From the NCBI GenBank assembly GCA_937895785.1, contig CALBKW010000078.1, forward strand, positions 1 to 43,964: a DNA stretch of 43,964 nt, written 5' to 3'. Shown here piece after piece: positions 1 to 7,714 of this stretch. Position 1 is the stretch's first letter, and the number at the start of each line of letters is the position of its first letter. The notes beneath the pieces are model-generated. The model made no database searches. It worked only from the letters and a program-made list of their open reading frames with translations, and was not told where the DNA came from. The stretch comes from an uncultured Candidatus Melainabacteria bacterium. GTDB lineage: Bacteria; Cyanobacteriota; Vampirovibrionia; Gastranaerophilales; Gastranaerophilaceae. A program made the position numbers and the translations under genes.

Positions 1-566
1 TCTTTTTCAAAATCAACTTCATCTGCAAAAATATTACCGTTTAAAGCCCCAAATGTACCAAAAGCATCTGCTGAAAATAGAATTTTATCAGTCACATCAT
101 AAGTAACCATAGCTTCTGGCCAGTGAACCATTGGTGCCATAATAAAAGTTAATTTGTGTTTGCCTGTTTCTAAAACCTCGCCTTCTTTGATAATCATTGT
201 ATCCGCATCAACATCAAATGAGAAAAACTGTTTTAACATTGTTTGAGTTTTTGCATTGCAAACAATTTTAACTTCTGGATATTTTTCAACAACATCTTGA
301 ATTGTAGCTGCATGGTCTGGTTCCATGTGGTTTACAACCAAGTAGTCAAGTTTTCTACCTTCAAGTGCGTAAGCCAAATTTTCTAAAAATTGGTCGTGTG
401 CACTTTGATCAACTGTATCTAACAAAACTGTTTTTTCATCTTTTAACAAGTATGAATTATAAGAAACTCCTCTTGAAACTGGAAAAACATTCTCAAAAAG
501 AGCTATTCTTCTATCATTCACACCTAAAAAAGTTAAGTCATCTGTAATTTTTCTAGTATTATGCAT
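1..566 (-). CDS. Flavo-diiron protein (FprA-type A flavoprotein), C-terminal part outside window
   Basis: Translating the minus strand from the ATG at 566 gives 188 residues of a metallo-beta-lactamase-like domain. The diiron-site motif HMEPDH is followed by VHWPEAM and SADAFG, which carry further expected metal ligands. Family members reduce O2 and/or NO to protect anaerobic metabolism, using an FMN flavodoxin domain that would lie past the window edge; the usual length is about 400 residues. The start is set by GAGGAG about 8 nt upstream. It is separated from the upstream minus-strand gene by an intrinsic terminator, so it probably has its own promoter. Whether O2 or NO is the main substrate cannot be read from this part. 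Confidence 0.9.
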   Translation of the reverse strand, partial: MHNTRKITDDLTFLGVNDRRIALFENVFPVSRGVSYNSYLLKDEKTVLLDTVDQSAHDQFLENLAYALEGRKLDYLVVNHMEPDHAATIQDVVEKYPEVKIVCNAKTQTMLKQFFSFDVDADTMIIKEGEVLETGKHKLTFIMAPMVHWPEAMVTYDVTDKILFSADAFGTFGALNGNIFADEVDFEK

Positions 567-613
567 AATTTTTACTCCTCGCTAATTTCCCGAAGAATTA
601 TAGCATAAAATAA

Positions 614-636
614 GGCGGTTTGCAACGCAAACCGCC
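614..636 (-). terminator. Intrinsic terminator after the EF-hand gene
   Basis: A perfect 10-bp stem (GGCGGTTTGC / GCAAACCGCC) with a 3-nt loop, followed on the minus strand by TTATTTTAT. It lies about 35 nt past the stop of the EF-hand gene and separates it from the flavo-diiron gene. Confidence 0.8.
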
Positions 637-671
637 GATTTCCTTATTCTCTCTTCCTTATATTATCAAAT

Positions 672-1244
672 TTAAACGACAGAGCCTAGTGATGAAATTA
701 CACTTGCTATTCCACCGTTGTCTTTATAATTGTTTATTAAACTTTGAATAAAGTTTCCCGCTAAATTTTTACCTGAACCAAGATTAGCTAATGTACCTGC
801 AACTTCGTTGTTTGGAACTTTTTTCGCAAGATTTTCAAAACCTTCTTTAAACTCTTGTTGAGAAACTTCTCCGTCACCATCTTTGTCTAAAGCTTTTTCA
901 ATTGAGCCCATTAACTTATCTAACAAATTTTGATAAGAATTTGTATTAGCAGAGTCTTCTACACCTTGAATTTGCAAGCCTGACGGAATACCCAATTCTT
1001 GATTAATCAATTGAGATTCTTGCAAACCTTGCACATCTTGAACTTTATTTAAACCTAAAGAGTGGTATTGTTCTTGCAGTTTATTTAAGAAATCATCATT
1101 TTTATTAATATCATTTGAGTTAGTAACCAAAAGACTTTCTAGATTTTCTTTTGCGCTATTAACTTTTCCAATGCCGTTTCCATACATCTTAGCCATTAAC
1201 GACTGTAAATCTGTATTTGCGGTTAATGCCCCTATTGTTGACAT
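672..1244 (-). CDS. EF-hand protein of unknown function
   Basis: A 190-residue protein without signal peptide or membrane segment. One canonical 12-residue EF-hand calcium loop is visible at residues 120-131 (D120, D122, D124, G125, S128, E131), so Ca2+ binding is likely. The N-terminal half is Asn/Gln/Leu-rich and looks helical; the C-terminus is Gly/Ser-rich. A GGAGGG ribosome site lies 10 nt before the ATG. It follows an MFS gene by 80 nt on the same strand and ends at a strong terminator. The short polar N-terminus resembles those of the two sigma-28-promoter genes in this window, but no sigma-28 site precedes it; TTTAAA-N16-TAAAAT is a possible ordinary promoter. Function not recognised. 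Confidence 0.75.
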   Translation of the reverse strand: MSTIGALTANTDLQSLMAKMYGNGIGKVNSAKENLESLLVTNSNDINKNDDFLNKLQEQYHSLGLNKVQDVQGLQESQLINQELGIPSGLQIQGVEDSANTNSYQNLLDKLMGSIEKALDKDGDGEVSQQEFKEGFENLAKKVPNNEVAGTLANLGSGKNLAGNFIQSLINNYKDNGGIASVISSLGSVV

Positions 1245-1324
1245 AAAATATTTCCCTCCAAGTCCACAATTCTATTTTATGGATTTTTGAAGGTTTTTAA
1301 ATCCTCTATTAAAATGAGATTTTA

Positions 1325-2560
1325 TTATTCTACGTCTTTAAGTTTGAAAACATTGTACATTTCAACAAGTGAGAACAAAATAAATGTTCCAAAGACCAGC
1401 ATATAAGATTTGTTTGAATAAACCAAATGTCCTACATTATTTGAAACAGGTGCATATACATCAAGCAAAACACCCACCAAACTTGCTAAAATACCTACTG
1501 ACAAGAAGAAACAGCAGTTCATAATACTCAAAGCAGTTCCTCGAACCTCGTATTTGTTTGTACCGTGAATAATTGGAACTAACAACGGCGACATTCCACC
1601 ACCAATAGCAATCAACATCAACATATAAACAATTAAATGAGTTCTTATATCAAACAACAAGCATAAGAAGATTATTGCAAAAATTGTTGTTGTAAACAGG
1701 CAAACCGTTTTCATGAAAATTACACGACGATTATTGCACAATTTGCTTAATGTAGCCAATGATAAACCAGAAACACCTGCAATAACAACCATTATAGAAA
1801 GAGCAACTGAGGCTTGAGTTGCTGATAAATTAACAAAATCTTTTAAGAATTTTACCCCGATAACTGTTTGAATTACATAATATAATCCATAATTTAATCC
1901 AGCAAACATATATAAATTACGGTTAAAATGTTTCGATAAAACTTCTTTAAATGGTTCTAATGAAAAATGCACGTGTTCGTTTTGTGGCACACCATGCAAA
2001 AAGTGTAATACAAATGCATAAACCAAAACAACAGCAAGAGTTATAACCGCTAGAACGTTCATTACTGCTTGCCAAGAAAAAGCGTGTGCAACCATTATAA
2101 ACGGAGCGTTTGCACAAACACCACCCATATAGCCAGTAATTAGCATTAAAGAAACAGAAATACCAAAATATTTATCAGGAAAACATTTTTTAACCTCTTG
2201 AACTAAACTCAAATAGAAGCAAGCAGCACCTGCACCTAAAAGCATACGGCTAAAATACAATAGTGGTAAGCAAGTTGTATTAGGAAAAATCAAAGCCCCA
2301 ACAGCAAACAACGAACCTCCCCACAAAATAACCTTTACACCGCTAAATCTATCAACTAACATGCCAATCGCAAGCAAGCTGAAAGCATAAGTGTACATAA
2401 ATGTTGCACCAAAAGATGTTATTGTAGGTGCGTTTGCGTGTAAATCTGCTTGCAACGTGTCAAATATTGCCCCAGGGATTGCAACCCTTTGGAAATTCGC
2501 CATTACGTACAATATACATGCTAAAAATATTAAGGTTATATGTGTGTGATATTTTCTCAT
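1325..2560 (-). CDS. Major facilitator superfamily transporter
   Basis: A 411-residue, highly hydrophobic protein with about 12 predicted membrane helices in two six-helix halves, matching the usual MFS length. The loop between helices 2 and 3 (GMLVDRFSGVKVI) fits MFS motif A (GxLaDrxGrkxxl). It is an inner-membrane secondary transporter; the substrate cannot be told from sequence. The start follows GGA closely (TTGGAATTATG). A TATAAT -10 box lies on the minus strand at 2589-2584. The only neighbour on the same strand is the EF-hand gene downstream, which does not suggest a substrate. Confidence 0.85.
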   Translation of the reverse strand: MRKYHTHITLIFLACILYVMANFQRVAIPGAIFDTLQADLHANAPTITSFGATFMYTYAFSLLAIGMLVDRFSGVKVILWGGSLFAVGALIFPNTTCLPLLYFSRMLLGAGAACFYLSLVQEVKKCFPDKYFGISVSLMLITGYMGGVCANAPFIMVAHAFSWQAVMNVLAVITLAVVLVYAFVLHFLHGVPQNEHVHFSLEPFKEVLSKHFNRNLYMFAGLNYGLYYVIQTVIGVKFLKDFVNLSATQASVALSIMVVIAGVSGLSLATLSKLCNNRRVIFMKTVCLFTTTIFAIIFLCLLFDIRTHLIVYMLMLIAIGGGMSPLLVPIIHGTNKYEVRGTALSIMNCCFFLSVGILASLVGVLLDVYAPVSNNVGHLVYSNKSYMLVFGTFILFSLVEMYNVFKLKDVE

Positions 2561-2633
2561 AATTCCAAATCTATTCTAAATATATTATACAATAGATAAA
2601 TGAGCGTTTATATAATCTTAATTTTTAAAAAGG

Positions 2634-2654
2634 CTTTAGAATTACATTCTAAAG
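2634..2654 (-). terminator. Intrinsic terminator of the small Asn-rich gene
   Basis: A perfect 9-bp stem (CTTTAGAAT / ATTCTAAAG) with a 3-nt loop, immediately past the stop codon at 2657, followed on the minus strand by CCTTTTT. It closes the sigma-28 transcription unit before the MFS gene. Confidence 0.7.
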
Positions 2655-2656
2655 TA

Positions 2657-3046
2657 TTACCAGCCAAAATAATCAACGACTGCATCAACAAAACTTGCTC
2701 CCAAAAGCGCTAGAGCATTACCTTCTTTTGGATTACTACTTGATGAAACAGTATGTCCTTGATTCTTCTGTCTATTTGACACTGCCCTATTCCAACAGTC
2801 TCTAAAAGTTTTTCTACTTTTGCTAGAGGATTTACCATATAATACTTCAGTATTATCTTTTAAATTATTTGAATCAAAGACTTTGCCATCTTTATCTCCA
2901 AGTGTGGCTGTGTTTAATGAATCTACATTCGTTTTAACACTTGTATTTAAAGTTTCTGCTTTTCCATTATTTTTTACATTATTATTTTTTAAAATGTTAC
3001 CTGCTGTTAAACTACCAAAATTATTATTTAAATTTCCGATACCCAT
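2657..3046 (-). CDS. Small Asn-rich protein of unknown function behind a sigma-28 promoter
   Basis: About 129 residues, polar and Asn/Ser/Lys-rich, beginning MGIGNLNNN, with no signal peptide. The C-terminus is more hydrophobic (ALALLGASFVDAVVDYFGW). An earlier in-frame ATG at 3052 is unlikely to be the start because AGAGG would touch it; from 3046 the spacing is 7 nt. A near-perfect sigma-28 (FliA) promoter lies about 30 nt upstream and a terminator directly downstream, so it is a monocistronic unit. In flagellated bacteria such promoters drive late flagellar, chemotaxis or surface genes. The protein itself matches no family I recognise, so a flagellar or secreted role is only an inference. 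Confidence 0.65.
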   Translation of the reverse strand: MGIGNLNNNFGSLTAGNILKNNNVKNNGKAETLNTSVKTNVDSLNTATLGDKDGKVFDSNNLKDNTEVLYGKSSSKSRKTFRDCWNRAVSNRQKNQGHTVSSSSNPKEGNALALLGASFVDAVVDYFGW

Positions 3047-3085
3047 ACACATACCTCTTATATTTTGTACATCTTACATTTATCT

Positions 3086-3112
3086 TTATCGGTAGATTTT
3101 TTATGAACTTTA
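3086..3112 (-). promoter_or_regulatory. Sigma-28 (FliA)-type promoter for the small Asn-rich gene
   Basis: The minus strand reads TAAAGTTC, 11 nt, ACCGATAA. The FliA consensus is TAAAGTTT-N11-GCCGATAA, so 14 of 16 defined positions match with exact spacing. The predicted transcript starts about 33 nt before the ATG at 3046. Confidence 0.8.
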
Positions 3113-3169
3113 GTAGTTTTCACCTATTTTTAAGTTTTATTACATTGAAATATTCAGCCTACAAAATAA

Positions 3170-3206
3170 AAGACGGCGGATGCGATAAAATCGCATCCGC
3201 CGTCTT
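3170..3206 (-). terminator. Strong intrinsic terminator of the SLH gene
   Basis: A perfect 17-bp stem (AAGACGGCGGATGCGAT and its complement) with loop AAA, 21 nt past the SLH stop, followed on the minus strand by TTTATTTTGT. The stem is unusually long and GC-rich for this AT-rich sequence, in keeping with a highly expressed gene. Confidence 0.9.
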
Positions 3207-3227
3207 AATTATGAATTTAATTATTCA

Positions 3228-4607
3228 TTATTTGTTGTAGAAAACAGTTAATTCATCACCAGGGTTTAATGCTGAATCGTTAACTGAGCTTGGTAAGATT
3301 AAGTATCTTACTTCGTCACCGAATTCATATACAACACCAAATACACCTGAAACAGCTAATTTAGCGATATCGTAAACGCCGTAACCGATAGTTACAAAGC
3401 CTTTACCGAAGCTTCTTAAACCAGCCATTGGTTCTAATGAAGCTGTGTTAGCCATTGTGTTTGATAAATTGTCACCTAATCTTTCAGTACCGTTTGAAAC
3501 TACGTTTGCTGCAGCAGAAACTGAACGACCAGCAACACCAGCAACTCTGCCAGTAGCTGAGAATGGAGCGCCCAATACTCTAGCAACTACGTTTGTTGTT
3601 TTAACGTTTGTAGCGTTAACATCTGAAACGTTAGCTGGGAAATCAACACCGTTGATTGAAGTGAATTTAACTTTTACATAACCAGGGTTTTTAACGCCAG
3701 GTCTTACAACTTCTACAACTTCACCTTTAACTTTTGAGCCAACTGCGTAGCAAGTGCCAGCAATTTTAGCATCTTCAGTTGTTACTGCATAGAATGTGTC
3801 ACCGATGTTAGAGTGTCTAGCATCAACTCTTTCTGACATTTTAACTTTTACAGCACCTAAGCTTGCGCCATTTAAGAATTTAGCATTGTAGTATTTGCTT
3901 ACGCTTAAAGCACAAACTAATTTGTAAAGTTGTTCTGTTGATAAATATTTTTGGCTAGCAACTTTGTCTAATTCTGGAAGGTTGTTTAAAATACCTGATT
4001 CCATAACTTTGATTGTTGCTTTTGTTGCCCATGCAGGAATTTCTTGCATTTCGTATTTGTTTACTAATTTGCCAACTGTTTTAGCTTGTGGTTCGTTGCT
4101 TAACAATTGAGCAAATGTTGCGAATACTTCAGCCTTTGTAATTTTTTGTTCTGGGCGGAAGTTTTTATCTGGGTAACCAATCATAACACCAGCGCCTAAT
4201 GCTCTGTAGATGTAAGGTTTAGCCCAATTTGCGTTTACGTCTTTGTATTGGTATCTTGTTTTAACTGTTGGCAAGTTTAAACCTTCAGCCATTGCGTGTG
4301 CCATTTCTGAACGTAAAACTGGTTTTTTAGGGTCGAATTTACCGATTAATTTTTCTAATTTTGACATCAAGTTTTTAGCCATTGAATCGATAACTACGTT
4401 TTCTTTGCCTTGTACTGATAAATCAGCATCTGATTTCAATACTTTGTCGCCTACTAGGTAAACACCTTCAGCTTGAGTAGATTGTACTTGCGTACCAAAC
4501 ATTGTTGGATGTGCGTATGCTTGAACTGTTGCAGTACCAGCAGCGTGAGCTGATGTTGCAATCATTAAAGCAGCCACAGTCGCAAATAATGATTTAAATA
4601 ATTTCAT
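3228..4607 (-). CDS. Secreted S-layer-homology (SLH) domain protein
   Basis: 459 residues from the ATG at 4607, chosen because AAGGAG lies just before it; an upstream in-frame ATG at 4637 would bury the signal peptide. The signal peptide MKLFKSLFATVAALMIATSA ends at an AHA cleavage site. Residues about 90-175 form an SLH unit (YKDVNANWAKPYIYRA, GVMIGYPDKNFRPEQKITKAE), and a weaker SLH-like stretch follows. The middle region looks beta-rich (VGSKVKGEVVEVV, VKVKFTSINGVDF). The tail ends YNK with no membrane anchor. SLH domains bind pyruvylated secondary polymers or peptidoglycan, so this is probably an abundant cell-envelope protein. It has its own TATAAT promoter and a very strong terminator. 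It is not a classic SLH porin: no long beta-barrel is evident. Confidence 0.8.
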   Translation of the reverse strand: MKLFKSLFATVAALMIATSAHAAGTATVQAYAHPTMFGTQVQSTQAEGVYLVGDKVLKSDADLSVQGKENVVIDSMAKNLMSKLEKLIGKFDPKKPVLRSEMAHAMAEGLNLPTVKTRYQYKDVNANWAKPYIYRALGAGVMIGYPDKNFRPEQKITKAEVFATFAQLLSNEPQAKTVGKLVNKYEMQEIPAWATKATIKVMESGILNNLPELDKVASQKYLSTEQLYKLVCALSVSKYYNAKFLNGASLGAVKVKMSERVDARHSNIGDTFYAVTTEDAKIAGTCYAVGSKVKGEVVEVVRPGVKNPGYVKVKFTSINGVDFPANVSDVNATNVKTTNVVARVLGAPFSATGRVAGVAGRSVSAAANVVSNGTERLGDNLSNTMANTASLEPMAGLRSFGKGFVTIGYGVYDIAKLAVSGVFGVVYEFGDEVRYLILPSSVNDSALNPGDELTVFYNK

Positions 4608-4636
4608 TTCTTGTCTCCTTTTATATACACATGACA

Positions 4637-4642
4637 ATTATA
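4637..4642 (-). promoter_or_regulatory. Predicted -10 box of the SLH gene
   Basis: TATAAT on the minus strand, 29 nt before the ATG at 4607, giving a leader of about 23 nt that contains AAGGAG. TTGATA lies upstream, but at 14 nt the spacing is short, so the -35 element is uncertain. Confidence 0.5.
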
Positions 4643-4743
4643 CTTACGATATACAATATCAAGATTAATTATCTACAAAAAAAGAAAAAAAGACAAGAAT
4701 TGTTTAGAAATTTTAAAGATTTTTTAATATACCCAGAAAAATA

Positions 4744-4755
4744 TATAATAGTAAT
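4744..4755 (+). promoter_or_regulatory. -10 box immediately before clc, suggesting a leaderless transcript
   Basis: TATAAT at 4744-4749 ends 6 nt before the ATG at 4756. No Shine-Dalgarno sequence is present. The -35 region is weak (TTTTTA at 4721-4726, spacing 17). Confidence 0.5.
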
Positions 4756-6048
4756 ATGAACAGACATGTTATTAAATTCATCAGAAGAGTAATTCACGGT
4801 AAATCCCTTTGGCAAGCATTGCTAATAGGGGTTATAACTGGTTTTCTTATTGTTGCTTTTAATAGCTCTATTAGCTGGACATTCAATCATATTCAATCTT
4901 TTACGCTTCATAACCCTCAAAGAATATGGATATTGCCACTTATAACCACTTTTGGTGGGCTAATATCTGGATTATTAGTATTTAAATTCGCTCCTGAAAC
5001 TCGAGGAAGTGGCATACCGTATGTTAAGTTATGTTTGGCTAACTACGGTAAACTTACGAGAATTAGAAGTATTTTTGTTAAATTTTTCGCAGGTCTTGCC
5101 GCTATCGGCTCAGGATTATCACTTGGTAGAGAAGGTCCTAGTGTTCAGCTAGGTGCTGGTGCTGGAGCTTTAGTTGGAAAACTCTTTAAAGCGACAGGAT
5201 TTAACAAAGATAAACTTATTGCCGCTGGTGCTGGTTCTGCCATTGCAGCAACATTTAATGCCCCAATTGCAGGCACAGTTTTTGTTTTGGAAGAATTAAT
5301 CCACAAATTTTCTTATATGATTTTATTACCAACAATGGTTGCAGCCGTTGTTGCATCTGCAATTGCACGAGAATGCCTAGGCAACAATCCAGCCTTCAAC
5401 ATAATCATGACAAGCGCTGATTTAAATTTTAAAACAATCGCCGTATGTCTTATTCTTGGCGTTTTAGCAGGTGTTTTAGGTGTAATGTTTGCGCGGACAA
5501 TTTTGATTACAAATAAAATTTATTCCCTTTTGGACAAAATTCCAAATTGGTTAAAACCTGCTATTGCAGGGTTAATCATCGGTTTAATTGGGGTGATTTT
5601 ACCTCAAGTAATGGGTGCTGGGAATTTAACTGTTGAAAGCTTATTACAAGGCAATATAGGACTAAAACTTGTATTTGTAATTTTCATCGTTAAATTCTTT
5701 GTAACTCCAATATGTTTCGGCTCTGGAGCTGCGGGTGGTATTTTCTTGCCAACTTTGATGCTAGGTGCATTTTTGGGATATTTAACAGGCGGATTAAGTC
5801 ATTTTATTGGTTTAACAGTTAACCCAATCGCTTTTGGCGCAATAGGGATGGCAGCATTTCTTTCAGCCGTTGCAAGAACTCCAATTACTGCCGTAATTAT
5901 GGTTTTTGAAATGACTGGCGGATACGCGACAATATTGCCAATTATGCTAACTGCTGCCATTGCCGACGTTGTAGCAGAAAAAATGGCACACAGACCTATT
6001 TACTCAACTCTTGCAATTCAACAATTAAAAAACGATAAAAGAGTTTAA
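4756..6048 (+). CDS. ClC-family chloride channel or Cl-/H+ antiporter
   Basis: 430 residues with about ten or more membrane helices. The ClC signature segments are all present: GSGIP (84-88), GREGP (124-128) with the gating glutamate at E126, FNAPIAGTVFVLEE (167-180) holding the internal proton glutamate of antiporter-type ClCs, and GSGAAGGIFLP (322-332). This supports a functional Cl-/H+ antiporter in the inner membrane. No C-terminal CBS domains are present, as in the short bacterial forms. The ATG lacks a ribosome site and sits 6 nt after TATAAT. The stop shares TTAA with the convergent EamA gene. Confidence 0.92.
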   Translation: MNRHVIKFIRRVIHGKSLWQALLIGVITGFLIVAFNSSISWTFNHIQSFTLHNPQRIWILPLITTFGGLISGLLVFKFAPETRGSGIPYVKLCLANYGKLTRIRSIFVKFFAGLAAIGSGLSLGREGPSVQLGAGAGALVGKLFKATGFNKDKLIAAGAGSAIAATFNAPIAGTVFVLEELIHKFSYMILLPTMVAAVVASAIARECLGNNPAFNIIMTSADLNFKTIAVCLILGVLAGVLGVMFARTILITNKIYSLLDKIPNWLKPAIAGLIIGLIGVILPQVMGAGNLTVESLLQGNIGLKLVFVIFIVKFFVTPICFGSGAAGGIFLPTLMLGAFLGYLTGGLSHFIGLTVNPIAFGAIGMAAFLSAVARTPITAVIMVFEMTGGYATILPIMLTAAIADVVAEKMAHRPIYSTLAIQQLKNDKRV

Positions 6049-6887
6049 GCATCTTGCTTCAAGCGCCAATGTAGGATTAAAATTGCCAATATAATTACTG
6101 ATGAGCCTAAAATAAAGTTCAAAACGTCTATTTTTTCGTGAAAAATTAGGATTGAGAACAAAACACCAAACGGGATTTTTAAGTTATTCATAATCGCTAA
6201 AGTCGAACTTTTAACATATTTTGAACCTTTATTCCATAGGTAAAAGCCAATTCCTGTTGGAACTACGCCTAAATAAAGTATCGCTAAAATTTGCAAATGA
6301 GTTAATGAAGTTGAGGCAATTTCGTTGTTTGCAATTACAAATGGCATAATTAAGAAAAATGCACCTAAATAAGCACTTGCCATAAGATTTTCGGACTTTA
6401 TTTCGTCTGGAATAAACTTTTTCCACAAAACTTGACCAAGCGCAAATGTACAATTTGAAGTTTCCATCAATAAAACACCTTTAACGATTTGAGAAAATTC
6501 CAAATTTTGCCAAACAACAATTCCAGCACCAAAAACAGACATCAAAATACATAAGATATAAACAAATTTAAATCTATCACCAAACAAAGATGCCCAAATT
6601 GCAACAAAAACAGGAGTCGTAGTTGTTAAAAGTGCGACTTCATTACCTTGCAAAAACTTAAATGCTTTCAAAAAAGCAAAATACATTACACCAAATTGAA
6701 TCATTCCAATAAAAAACGCTTTCAAATGTTCTTTGCAAGTAAATTTTCTAACAAAAGGTAAAAAAATTACGAATGCAAAAAGTAATCTAAGCATTACGAC
6801 AAAGTCTGTCGGTAACATACTTAATTGACTTTTGATGAGTCCGAAAGATAGTGAAAAACATACAGTTGCGATTAAAAGGTATAACAT
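6045..6887 (-). CDS. EamA/DMT-family membrane transporter
   Basis: 280 residues with about ten hydrophobic helices arranged as two repeats of five, the usual length and fold of EamA (RhaT-like) drug/metabolite exporters. The first repeat begins near residue 1 and the second near residue 130. The C-terminus is short and charged (HWRLKQDA). The substrate is unknown; relatives export amino acids, nucleosides or other small metabolites. It is convergent with the ClC gene, overlapping by 4 nt at a shared TTAA, and divergent from pyrH. The ribosome site is weak (TTGGAATT next to the ATG), the same arrangement as the MFS gene. Confidence 0.85.
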   Translation of the reverse strand: MLYLLIATVCFSLSFGLIKSQLSMLPTDFVVMLRLLFAFVIFLPFVRKFTCKEHLKAFFIGMIQFGVMYFAFLKAFKFLQGNEVALLTTTTPVFVAIWASLFGDRFKFVYILCILMSVFGAGIVVWQNLEFSQIVKGVLLMETSNCTFALGQVLWKKFIPDEIKSENLMASAYLGAFFLIMPFVIANNEIASTSLTHLQILAILYLGVVPTGIGFYLWNKGSKYVKSSTLAIMNNLKIPFGVLFSILIFHEKIDVLNFILGSSVIILAILILHWRLKQDA

Positions 6888-6925
6888 AATTCCAACTTTT
6901 CTTTTATAATATAAATGTAAAAAAC

Positions 6926-6954
6926 TTTACATCATAACATATTTAAGGTAGCAT
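6926..6954 (+). promoter_or_regulatory. Possible promoter of the pyrH operon
   Basis: TTTACA at 6926-6931, a 17-nt spacer and TAGCAT at 6949-6954. The start would fall near 6961, just before the GAGGAG ribosome site. The -35 overlaps one arm of a 7-bp inverted repeat (6915-6932), which could be an operator. Confidence 0.35.
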
Positions 6955-6971
6955 AAAAAAGAGGAGTCTGC

Positions 6972-7697
6972 ATGGAAAACTTAAAATATAAAAGAATTTT
7001 GTTAAAAATCAGCGGTGAAGCATTATTAGGAGAACAACAGTTCGGTATTGATTACAAACCCGTTGAATTTATTGCTGAAGAAATTAAACAAATCCACGAA
7101 ATGGGCGTAGAAGTTGCCGTTGTAGTCGGTGGCGGAAACATTTTCAGAGGAATGAAAAACAGCGCTCGTTTAGGAATGGATAGAGCTTCAGGCGATTATT
7201 TAGGTATGTTAGCAACAGTTATGAACGCTCTTGCTTTGCAATCAGCACTTAAAAAGATTGACGTATCTTGCAGAGTTCAATCAGCAATTGATATGAACCA
7301 AATCGCTGAACCTTATATCAGATTCAAAGCAAATAGGCACTTGGAAAAAGGTCGTGTTGTAATATTTGCCGCAGGTACAGGCAATCCATTCTTCACAACT
7401 GATACAGCAAGTGCATTGAGAGCATCTGAAATTGATGCACAAGTAATGTTAATGGCTAAAAACGGTGTCGATGGTGTTTACACTGATGACCCAAACGTTA
7501 ACAAAGATGCTAAAAAATTAGAAAACATTGATTATGATGAAATCATTAAACACGATTTAAAAGTTATGGATAGATCAGCTTGTGATTTATGTCAACAAAA
7601 CAATATTCCAATCATCGTTTTCGATTTCAAAGCAAAAGACGCAATCAAGAGAATTATCTTGGGCGAAAAAGTCGGAACTTATGTAGGTAAACAATAA
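6972..7697 (+). CDS. pyrH: UMP kinase
   Basis: 241 residues, the usual length of bacterial UMP kinase. It phosphorylates UMP to UDP with ATP in pyrimidine nucleotide synthesis and acts as a cytosolic hexamer. Amino-acid-kinase motifs are present: LKISGEALLG near the N-terminus, GGGNIFRG, and AAGTGNPFFTTDTAS for UMP binding. GAGGAG precedes the ATG. It leads a plus-strand run whose first genes, pyrH then frr, follow the widely conserved order; tsf and rpsB, often just upstream, are absent here, where the divergent EamA gene lies instead. Confidence 0.97.
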   Translation: MENLKYKRILLKISGEALLGEQQFGIDYKPVEFIAEEIKQIHEMGVEVAVVVGGGNIFRGMKNSARLGMDRASGDYLGMLATVMNALALQSALKKIDVSCRVQSAIDMNQIAEPYIRFKANRHLEKGRVVIFAAGTGNPFFTTDTASALRASEIDAQVMLMAKNGVDGVYTDDPNVNKDAKKLENIDYDEIIKHDLKVMDRSACDLCQQNNIPIIVFDFKAKDAIKRIILGEKVGTYVGKQ

Positions 7698-7714
7698 TAA
7701 GAAAGAGGTAACCA

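Noticed and set aside
2820..3240. Plus-strand reading frames over the small Asn-rich gene and its upstream region
   Set aside because: Hydrophobic, Phe/Leu-rich shadows without ribosome sites; the minus strand has the promoter, ribosome site and terminator.
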